Position numbers and translations under genes: made by a program. The notes under the pieces are model-generated. The model was not told where the DNA came from, did no database searches, and saw only the letters and a list, made by a program, of their open reading frames with translations. Positions 1 to 5,852 of a stretch of DNA of 13,057 nucleotides are shown piece after piece (the first letter of the stretch is position 1; the number at the start of each line of letters is the position of its first letter). The stretch is from an uncultured Anaerotruncus sp. (GTDB lineage: Bacteria; Bacillota_A; Clostridia; Oscillospirales; CAG-272). The DNA is taken from assembly GCA_958414155.1 (NCBI GenBank), contig CATYWI010000005.1:1-13057 (forward strand), in the 5' to 3' direction.

Positions 1-45
1 CGGGTGGCGTAAAAAACTCATATTGAGTTTTTTTACGCCACCCGG
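1..45 (-). terminator. Long inverted repeat after the sortase gene, probable terminator
   Basis: The arms at 1-20 and 24-44 are complementary over 20 base pairs with a single bulged T and a 3-base loop. The outer stem is GC-rich (CGGGTGGCGT / ACGCCACCCG). The inner part is an A-tract and T-tract around CTCA/TGAG, so on either strand there is a small hairpin followed by T residues. It begins 7 bases beyond the sortase stop codon on the minus strand, which fits a (bidirectional) terminator closing that operon. The window edge hides what follows the outer stem, so a T-run beyond it cannot be checked, and the repeat could be longer than seen. Confidence 0.5.
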
Positions 46-51
46 TCCGGC

Positions 52-981
52 TTATCTCTGCACACCTATGAGCTTGGCATGGCAGGCATATCTTTCGGTC
101 GGCTTGCCGTTTACGCAGGTCGAGAGCGTCAGAACAGTATCGCCCGCGCTTATCTTTATGCCGGTATCGTACATGGATCGCGCCGCTTCACTATTGCAGT
201 ACTCAAGAAACTCCGCATCGGAGAAAAAGTTTGTTATAAGATAAGGATCATTCTCGTCCGTATGGATAAACGCAAATATTTTGAAGATATAAATACCGTC
301 AAATGTAGTCAGACGTATCTCATCATGTGACTTGAAAAAGCTCTCGGCATCGCTGTGCAGCTCCTTATCGAATCTTGCAAGATCGTGGAACATACTGCCG
401 TTAAGCATATTATGACCGTAAAGTATCAAATTCTTGTTTTCGGTGACGGTCCGGCTGTTGCGGTAATCCGCAAAGATGGAACCGACGCTGAGATACTTTT
501 TATTGGTCCCGCGCTTGAGGTAATAATAGTTGTCGGGACCCTGCATTACGGGATAGCTGATTTTTGTATCCTCTATTTGGATGTATCCGAACACGTCGCT
601 GTTCTGCGCATAAAGCTCCTTTAGCATTGCAAGCTTATGCTGAAATTCCGCATTGCCGCCCGGGACCACCGGGACCTCAGACGGATCATCCACATGAATA
701 GTACCGGGATTGTTTTTCTGATTTTTATAGCTTAAGAGCGGGGACGCGGATACGTACGACGACATAGGCAATATCGAAAAGCCGTTTGCCACGTTTGCGG
801 GGCTGTTATCGAAGTCGTTGTTTATTCTGTTGTAATAATTTTCAGACTGTTTGTATTCGGCAAATATCCTGATGAGATTCACCACGCACACCACAAACAC
901 AACGGCGCACACAGCCATCACCGAAAGCCTTATTATATCATTTTTCTTATATTTACGTTTTGGGGTCTTACCGGATGCCAT
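52..981 (-). CDS. srtB: Class B sortase (membrane-anchored cysteine transpeptidase)
   Basis: This 309-residue protein is a sortase: a thiol transpeptidase that cleaves a C-terminal sorting signal on exported proteins and joins the protein to peptidoglycan or another surface acceptor. One N-terminal membrane helix (about residues 19-40) follows a basic cytoplasmic tail, giving a type II topology with the enzyme outside. After a linker (about 41-110), the catalytic domain shows all three active-site residues: His190 in LILYGHNML, Cys289 in TLSTC and Arg297 in PTERY. The spacing and the helix-containing insert between His and Cys are typical of class B rather than class A. The ATG directly follows the kinase stop codon, and its ribosome site AGGAGG lies within the last kinase codons, so translation is probably coupled. 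No substrate with a sorting motif is encoded in the window, so its target is unknown. Class B is a firm call; equivalence to any named SrtB is inferred. Confidence 0.93.
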   Translation of the reverse strand: MASGKTPKRKYKKNDIIRLSVMAVCAVVFVVCVVNLIRIFAEYKQSENYYNRINNDFDNSPANVANGFSILPMSSYVSASPLLSYKNQKNNPGTIHVDDPSEVPVVPGGNAEFQHKLAMLKELYAQNSDVFGYIQIEDTKISYPVMQGPDNYYYLKRGTNKKYLSVGSIFADYRNSRTVTENKNLILYGHNMLNGSMFHDLARFDKELHSDAESFFKSHDEIRLTTFDGIYIFKIFAFIHTDENDPYLITNFFSDAEFLEYCNSEAARSMYDTGIKISAGDTVLTLSTCVNGKPTERYACHAKLIGVQR

Positions 982-2538
982 TTAATCCTCCTCGTTTTTT
1001 ACGGTCTCCGACAGCGGAAGCTCGAACCAGAACACCGAGCCGCAGCCCTCGCTGCTCTCAACGCCGTATGCTGCATTGTGGATGCGCAGTATTCCCTTTA
1101 CTATAGAAAGACCGAGACCGGTCCCCACCGCCGCGCGGCGGTGTACCTTGTCTATCTTATAGTATCTGTCCCATATCACGGGGATCTGATCGCGCGGTAT
1201 TCCGGCGCCGGTATCCTTTACCGATATGCGCACGGTACGTCTGCCGTCGCGCTCGCCGTAGGTCTGTATCACACTGACCTTTTTGTCCTCGCCGGTATAG
1301 TTTACGGCATTGTTTATAAGGTTATATATCACCTGAAGCATCATTGTGCGGTCGGCGTAAACCACCGCCTCCCCGCCGGCGCTGAAGCTGATATCATACC
1401 CTTCATGGCCTATCAGCTTTTCGTATCGCTTCATGACCTCTCTTACCGTTTCCGTAAGATCGAAATTTGACATTTCCGGCGTTTTGGCTCCCGCGCGCAG
1501 CTTGGATATATCCAGCATATCGGTGACGAGTTCCGAAAGCCTGCCTGCCTCGTCTATGATTATCTGAAGATTTTCCGGCGAATTTTCTCCGGGGATATCG
1601 CGCATGACCTCGGCGTACCCGGAGATCATGGTGAGCGGCGTGCGCAGATCGTGCGAAACATTTGCTATAAGCTCGCGCTGAAGCCCATCGGACTTTGCAA
1701 TCTCGCCCGCTGCGTAGTTGAGCGTTTCCGCAAGTTCGCGCGTTTCAAGATAGCCCTCCTCGCGGAATTGGGTATCGTAGTCGCCCGCCGCGAGCTTCTT
1801 CGCGGCACGGGTCATATTTGTGAGCGGCTGTGAGATACGCGCCGAAAAGAACATCGAAAGCGCCACTGCCGCAACGAGCACCGCCACGGCTATCCACCAG
1901 AACTGTACGCTTAGCGTGCGCACGGTAGAATTCATCGGCAGAAACTCGGTATTAAGTATTATTATATAATCCTCGCCATCCACCGTGACTATCTTTGCCG
2001 ACACTGCGCTGATACCGCGCTTTATAGACGAAACGAATGTGGCTGCGTCCTGATCTCCGCCGTAGGCGGCATTCAGCTTTTTCTGCGTGCTCCATTCCCC
2101 GCCGCCCGCAAGTGCATTCTGATATATCTTGCCGAGCATGCTTGAGGGCAGATGGTGGATAAGGCACGCGGGGACTATATCCGCACTGACCAATTCGTTG
2201 CCGAGATGCCCGGAATCTGCTCTGAACACGCGTATGCAGGTGTCATACGCCATGGCAAGATCGATCGCGCGGCTTTGAATATCATCGTCGCCTATCGCCG
2301 AGCTTATCTCTGCCGACACATGCGACAGCTCCTCAAGCTTTGTCTGGCGGTAGAAATACGAAAGCATTTTGATCTGAAAGACCCATATTATCAGCAGTAT
2401 GAGCGCCGCAAAGCACGCAAAATAAACGATCAGCTTTGAGCGCACACTCACGGAGTTATGTCCCGAGCTGTGCTTTTGCGCTTTTTTGCTGTCTTTTGCT
2501 TTAACATTCACGTTACTGTTCATGTTTTTTGATCTCAT
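982..2538 (-). CDS. HAMP-domain sensor histidine kinase
   Basis: This 518-residue membrane sensor kinase should phosphorylate the regulator encoded just upstream. In order: a basic cytoplasmic N-terminus, helix 1 (about 36-56), an extracytoplasmic sensing region (about 57-212) of no family I recognise, helix 2 (about 213-231), a HAMP linker (about 232-285), a dimerisation/phosphoacceptor domain and an ATPase domain. Visible motifs are the H-box VSHDLRTPL with His296 as phospho-site, the N-box around YNLINNAVNY (406-413), the G1 box KDTGAGIP with Asp442, and the G2 box GTGLGLSIV (472-480). All are intact, so it should be active. ATG 2538 is supported by a GAGGG ribosome site about 7 bases upstream. 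It begins 32 bases after the regulator stop and ends abutting the sortase start. The signal is unknown; the neighbouring protease and sortase suggest an envelope cue, which is inference. Confidence 0.95.
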   Translation of the reverse strand: MRSKNMNSNVNVKAKDSKKAQKHSSGHNSVSVRSKLIVYFACFAALILLIIWVFQIKMLSYFYRQTKLEELSHVSAEISSAIGDDDIQSRAIDLAMAYDTCIRVFRADSGHLGNELVSADIVPACLIHHLPSSMLGKIYQNALAGGGEWSTQKKLNAAYGGDQDAATFVSSIKRGISAVSAKIVTVDGEDYIIILNTEFLPMNSTVRTLSVQFWWIAVAVLVAAVALSMFFSARISQPLTNMTRAAKKLAAGDYDTQFREEGYLETRELAETLNYAAGEIAKSDGLQRELIANVSHDLRTPLTMISGYAEVMRDIPGENSPENLQIIIDEAGRLSELVTDMLDISKLRAGAKTPEMSNFDLTETVREVMKRYEKLIGHEGYDISFSAGGEAVVYADRTMMLQVIYNLINNAVNYTGEDKKVSVIQTYGERDGRRTVRISVKDTGAGIPRDQIPVIWDRYYKIDKVHRRAAVGTGLGLSIVKGILRIHNAAYGVESSEGCGSVFWFELPLSETVKNEED

Positions 2539-2570
2539 ACATGTCCCTCATGACCAAATCATCGGTAAAA

Positions 2571-3296
2571 TTATTTTGCCGCTCCTTTTCCGTTTGCAAG
2601 CGCGGATTCAAAGCGATATCCGACACCGCGAAGCGTTACAACACAATCGGCATATCTGCCAAGGCTCTTGCGCAGCAGCTTTATATGAGTATCGAGCGTG
2701 CGCGCATCGCCGTAAAAATCATATCCCCACACCTCGCGCAGGAGTTGTTCGCGCGACAGTGCTATGTTGCGGTTGGCAAGCAGGTAAAAGAACAGATCAT
2801 ATTCCTTCGGCGACATATCCACCCGCTCGCCGTCGATATAAACGATCCTTGCGGTGATATCAGCCTTAAGACCGCCGCCGTCAAGCTCAACGATCTCATG
2901 CGGCTTGCCGCCGTCCGGGACTGCCGACGCCGCGCGGCGGTATCTCTTCATAACCGCATCGATGCGCATCATCAGCTCTTTGGGCGAAAAAGGCTTTACG
3001 ACGTAATCGTCTATCCCAAGACCGAAGCCGTTTATCTTGTCATATTCCTCGCCGCGTGCAGAGAGCATTATTATCGGCACCTCGGAGCTTTTTCTTATTT
3101 CTCTGACAGCCGAAAAGCCGTCAAGTTCAGGCATCATGATGTCCATTATCACAATGTCAAAGCCGCCCTCGCGACAGCGCAGTACGGCTTCCATTCCGTC
3201 CGCCGCTTCTGTCACCGTATGACCTTCAAACTCCGCGTATTTTTTTATTATAGTGCGTATGCGCGACTCATCGTCAACGACCAATATATTGTACAT
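2571..3296 (-). CDS. OmpR/PhoB-family response regulator
   Basis: This 241-residue cytoplasmic transcription factor is the partner of the following kinase gene. The receiver domain (about 1-115) shows the acidic pair Asp8/Asp9, phospho-acceptor Asp52 in IVIMDIMMPELDG, Ser79 in MLSARG and Lys101 in VVKPF. The C-terminal winged helix (about 135-230) has the family signature PKEYDLFFYLLANRN, the recognition-helix region DARTLDTHIKLLRKSLG and the closing hairpin TLRGVGYRF. The length is standard. ATG 3296 has a GGAGG ribosome site 6 bases upstream. In this family phosphorylation promotes dimerisation and binding to direct repeats near promoters. Its targets are not proven here; the htrA promoter upstream and its own operon are candidates. 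No obvious promoter is visible in the 84 bases before it, so read-through from htrA or a non-consensus promoter is possible. Confidence 0.95.
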   Translation of the reverse strand: MYNILVVDDESRIRTIIKKYAEFEGHTVTEAADGMEAVLRCREGGFDIVIMDIMMPELDGFSAVREIRKSSEVPIIMLSARGEEYDKINGFGLGIDDYVVKPFSPKELMMRIDAVMKRYRRAASAVPDGGKPHEIVELDGGGLKADITARIVYIDGERVDMSPKEYDLFFYLLANRNIALSREQLLREVWGYDFYGDARTLDTHIKLLRKSLGRYADCVVTLRGVGYRFESALANGKGAAK

Positions 3297-3334
3297 TGCA
3301 GTCCTCCGTGGTGATATGTTTGTAAACCCACTTT

Positions 3335-3377
3335 GGCTCAGCCCCGGACGTTGTATTTCCGGAGCTGAGCCTTTTTT
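3335..3377. terminator. Hairpin between htrA and the two-component operon
   Basis: Arms GGCTCAGC (3335-3342) and GCTGAGCC (3364-3371) pair perfectly. The stem continues inward with CCGGA/TCCGG after one mismatch, around a 9-base loop. A six-T run (3372-3377) follows on the plus strand, which is the textbook intrinsic-terminator layout for plus-strand transcription. Both flanking genes run on the minus strand, where the hairpin starts only about 10 bases after the htrA stop and is followed by AAAGTGGGTTT rather than a clean T-run. It may terminate htrA weakly, attenuate read-through into the regulator gene, or block antisense transcription. Confidence 0.55.
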
Positions 3378-3380
3378 CGG

Positions 3381-4832
3381 TCAGTTAGTCTGATTGGATG
3401 ACGTCTCGGGGACCTTCTCCTTAAGAGTAATGCTCACCGTTACCGTCTTGCCGCGGCGCATTACGATCACATTTACCGTATCGCCGACATTTTTTGTGTT
3501 GATATAGTTGGAAATATCGCTTGCGCTGCCTATCTCGGTCTCGTCAATGCTTATAATGCGGTCGCCGCGGTTGAGTCCGGTGGACTCATCGGCGGATTCG
3601 ACATATGCGCCGGGCTGTGTGGAATTGTAGTATCTCCACGCGGTGTACATATCGGCATCGTAAACCGTAATTCCGAGTGCGGGTCTGCCGCGGACATATC
3701 CGTATTCGATAAGCTGCTCAGCTACCGACTTTGCGTTATTGACGGGGATAACGAAGCCGAGTCCTTCAACACCTGTATCCGAATACTTGGCGTTGACGAT
3801 ACCTACAAGCTCGCCGTAAAGGTTGAAAAGTCCGCCGCCCGAGTTGCCGGGGTTTATTGCAGCATTGGTCTGGAGCAGATGCATCTTTTTACCGTCAACG
3901 CTGACCTCTCTGTCAAGAGCGCTCACGATACCATCGGTAACGGTACCGCCCAGCTCGCCGAGCGGATTGCCGATGGCGATAACGCCTTCACCGACCACAA
4001 GAGAATCGCTGTTGCCAAGCACGGCGACAGCAAGCTTTGCATCGTCCGCGGGCTTGATCTTTATAACGGCTATATCCGCAAGCTCATCCGAGCCGATAAG
4101 CGCCGCCTCATATTCCGTCTTGTCGGTAAGTCTTACCGTGATCTTGGTAGCACCGTATACAACATGATGGTTTGTGATGATGTATCCGTCCGCAGATATG
4201 ATAACGCCGCTTCCCGCGCCGCTGAGAACATACTGCCCGAGGTACGAGCTGCTCTTAACGCTCTCGGTGACGATCTCCACCACCGAATCCTTAACGAGCG
4301 CCGCGGCCTCGGCGACTGTCATCAGCTTGCCTGCGCTGACATTGAGCGATTCGACCTTGCGGGTCGATTGAAGTATTTCGACCGTACCCGATGCAACGCC
4401 GGCAGGCGGTTGTGTCCCGCCGTTGTTGCCAGCGAGTTTATTTGCAACATATGTGCCGCCGAAGGCAGCCATTGCCGAAAACAGCACGCAAAGCACCACC
4501 ACACAGGAAAGTACTGCGGCGAGATGACCGTTTTTATTCTTTTTTACTTTGCGGGGCTTCTGACCGTCGCCCGAGGGCGCGCCGCCCGCATTGCTGCCGG
4601 AGCCGTACGAAACATAGGTGTAGCCGTTGTTCCCCGATGCGGCGCTGCTTCCGTTTTTGCGGCTGTCCTCGGGTACATATGCTATACCGAAGGATTCGCC
4701 GTCCGCATGTTTCTCATTGCCGTTATCTATTGCACTGTTATTCGCTGCATTGTCATTTTCACGCAATTCACTGTTATCGTTGCGAGTGTTTTCATCACCC
4801 AAGCCGATGTGACCGTTTTCATTATCAAACAT
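3381..4832 (-). CDS. htrA: HtrA/DegP-like membrane-anchored serine protease with PDZ domain
   Basis: This 483-residue S1C-family protease degrades or refolds damaged exported proteins at the outer face of the membrane. A hydrophilic Asn/Gly/Ser-rich cytoplasmic N-terminus (about 1-95) and a basic stretch KPRKVKKNK precede one membrane helix (about 103-127). The trypsin-like domain follows, with the triad visible: His223 in TNHHVV, Asp253 in LADIAVIKI and Ser331 in NPGNSGGGL. One PDZ domain (about 382-472) contains LNRGDRIISIDETEI. The frame is open up to 4979, but I place the start at 4832 because AAAGGAGA lies 9 bases upstream and a TATAAT promoter box sits inside the longer reading. The stop is followed at once by a hairpin. 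In Bacillus, HtrA proteases are induced by the CssRS secretion-stress pair; the adjacent two-component genes make similar control attractive here, but that is inference. Confidence 0.93.
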   Translation of the reverse strand: MFDNENGHIGLGDENTRNDNSELRENDNAANNSAIDNGNEKHADGESFGIAYVPEDSRKNGSSAASGNNGYTYVSYGSGSNAGGAPSGDGQKPRKVKKNKNGHLAAVLSCVVVLCVLFSAMAAFGGTYVANKLAGNNGGTQPPAGVASGTVEILQSTRKVESLNVSAGKLMTVAEAAALVKDSVVEIVTESVKSSSYLGQYVLSGAGSGVIISADGYIITNHHVVYGATKITVRLTDKTEYEAALIGSDELADIAVIKIKPADDAKLAVAVLGNSDSLVVGEGVIAIGNPLGELGGTVTDGIVSALDREVSVDGKKMHLLQTNAAINPGNSGGGLFNLYGELVGIVNAKYSDTGVEGLGFVIPVNNAKSVAEQLIEYGYVRGRPALGITVYDADMYTAWRYYNSTQPGAYVESADESTGLNRGDRIISIDETEIGSASDISNYINTKNVGDTVNVIVMRRGKTVTVSITLKEKVPETSSNQTN

Positions 4833-4840
4833 AACACGTA

Positions 4841-4848
4841 TCTCCTTT
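4841..4848 (-). promoter_or_regulatory. Ribosome binding site that sets the htrA start
   Basis: On the minus strand this reads AAAGGAGA, followed by 8 bases (TACGTGTT without counting further A) and then ATG at 4832. It is the only good Shine-Dalgarno site near the start of the frame. The in-frame ATG at 4979 has none, so this site decides for the shorter protein. Confidence 0.75.
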
Positions 4849-4868
4849 GCGTTTTTTGATTTGTCTAT

Positions 4869-4874
4869 ATTATA
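4869..4874 (-). promoter_or_regulatory. Predicted -10 box of the htrA promoter
   Basis: The minus strand reads TATAAT here, a perfect sigma-A-type -10 box, about 37 bases before the htrA ATG, which leaves room for a leader holding the ribosome site. The -35 position 17 bases upstream reads ATAAAA, a poor match. A weak -35 is common where a regulator activates transcription. The assignment rests on the -10 box and position alone. Confidence 0.5.
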
Positions 4875-4876
4875 AA

Positions 4877-4904
4877 GACGCTTTGTGACGGTTTTATGAT
4901 GACG
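4877..4904 (-). promoter_or_regulatory. Three CGTC direct repeats next to the htrA -10 box (possible operator)
   Basis: On the minus strand the tetramer CGTC occurs at 4901-4904, 4887-4890 and 4877-4880, in contexts GCGTCA, CCGTCA and GCGTCT. The start-to-start spacings are 14 and 10 bases. Two copies lie in the -35/-10 spacer and one lies upstream. OmpR-type regulators bind direct repeats about one helical turn apart, so the 10-base pair is suggestive. Short repeats like this also arise by chance, so this is a weak candidate. Confidence 0.2.
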
Positions 4905-5061
4905 CGTAAAATAACTCTTGAAATCAAATGAAGGCGCCGGTAAATAAAAAGTGAGCGTTCCCATTTTGGTATATCGCAAACAGTATACTATAAAAAAATG
5001 AAATTTTCACTACATTTTTCGCCCGATGTGCAAGAATAACCGAATGTTTTTCAGGAAATCA

Positions 5062-5090
5062 TTGTGTTGAGGTAAAAAATATGCTATACT
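5062..5090 (+). promoter_or_regulatory. Promoter of the plus-strand addBA operon
   Basis: A -35 box TTGTGT (5062-5067), a 17-base spacer and a -10 box TATACT (5085-5090) preceded by TGC give an extended -10 sigma-A promoter with ideal spacing. It lies 25 bases before the first gene of the plus-strand operon and is divergent from htrA. The expected transcription start is about 5096-5098, leaving a leader of only about 20 bases. The AT-rich stretch 4980-5061 between the two divergent promoters shows no further gene. Confidence 0.7.
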
Positions 5091-5115
5091 TAATAATGAA
5101 GAAACGTAGGTCCTC

Positions 5116-5835
5116 ATGAGCGGCGGCAGAAGGAGTACGCTGTTCAGCGAGGAATCTCGTCTTGAATACCGGATCGCGCGTGACACGCGCAGGCTGGCAA
5201 CATTGCGCTCGCGCTCGCATAGAGAGGCCGAGGCTTACATCGCCTCGGCGGCACTCGACCGGAAAAGATTTGCACGCAAAAGCTACCTTTTATTTCTTTT
5301 TGACACAGTGACGTCAACACGCGGGTTTGAGCTTTGGGACGGCATCGTCGGCGTATTCCGACGCTTCAGACTCATATCGACAACACTTCGTATCGCCGCA
5401 GTTATAATTTCCGCCATTGAGACAGGTGCGGCATTCATACTCGCCGCAGGTACAGTTCTCGCCCTCTCCCCTGTCATACTTCTTTTTCTCACTGCCGTAA
5501 CGCTTGACTCGGCGATCAGCGGCATCGGAGCCGTAAAGGAGATACGGCGGATAGCGGCGGACGGCGCGGTGACATTCGTATTCCCGCCGCGCGGCGCGCT
5601 CGGACGGGACAGAACGCCGGGGGACGGATACGGCTCGCTTGCGCTTGCGGGAACGGTGATAATAGTATCGCCTTACCTCATATCGCCGCGCGGAGACGGC
5701 GGGCGGGGCGAGTATTCATCATTGCGCCGCGAACGCGAAAATGTATATATAATAAGGCGGCGGATGTATTTTGTCATACGCCGTAGACTCGGATCAATAT
5801 TCAGAAAAAAGGACACAACTCTTATTTATCTATAA
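5116..5835 (+). CDS. Unrecognised basic protein with two membrane helices, first gene of the addBA operon
   Basis: I do not recognise this 239-residue protein. It has a very basic N-terminal region (about 1-58, rich in Arg), then FELWDGIVGVFRRFRL, two closely spaced hydrophobic segments (about 91-112 and 114-136) joined by a short LSP turn, and a C-terminal part (about 137-239). The C-terminal part contains VFPPRG, TVIIVSPYLIS and an Arg-rich tail including IIRRRMYFVIRRR. The charge pattern predicts a membrane hairpin with both ends in the cytoplasm. The start lacks a strong ribosome site; only GTAGG lies 5 bases before the ATG. Codon and base composition match the neighbours, and the frame stays open between a good promoter and addB, with its stop 17 bases before the addB ATG, so it is likely real and co-transcribed. 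No enzyme motif is visible. A role with AddAB is not shown. Confidence 0.8.
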   Translation: MSGGRRSTLFSEESRLEYRIARDTRRLATLRSRSHREAEAYIASAALDRKRFARKSYLLFLFDTVTSTRGFELWDGIVGVFRRFRLISTTLRIAAVIISAIETGAAFILAAGTVLALSPVILLFLTAVTLDSAISGIGAVKEIRRIAADGAVTFVFPPRGALGRDRTPGDGYGSLALAGTVIIVSPYLISPRGDGGRGEYSSLRRERENVYIIRRRMYFVIRRRLGSIFRKKDTTLIYL

Positions 5836-5852
5836 GGAAAAAGAACAGTATC

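Noticed and set aside
2529..3314. 261-codon open frame on the plus strand opposite the response regulator
   Set aside because: It lies wholly across the regulator gene and its product shows no recognisable domain. The minus-strand gene has all family motifs.
2571..4832. Idea that the two-component pair is WalRK (YycFG) with its HtrC protease
   Set aside because: The WalR/WalK operon normally carries yycH, yycI and yycJ and places htrC last. None of the accessory genes is here, the order differs, and the kinase shows no PAS domain between HAMP and the H-box.
3879..4859. 326-codon open frame on the plus strand opposite htrA
   Set aside because: It is the antisense shadow of a clear protease gene with an intact catalytic triad. 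It has no ribosome site and a Cys/Arg-rich product without domains.
4982..4987. Second minus-strand TATACT box, a possible distal htrA promoter
   Set aside because: No acceptable -35 sequence is found 16-18 bases upstream, and it would give a long leader. The TATAAT box at 4869-4874 is the better candidate.
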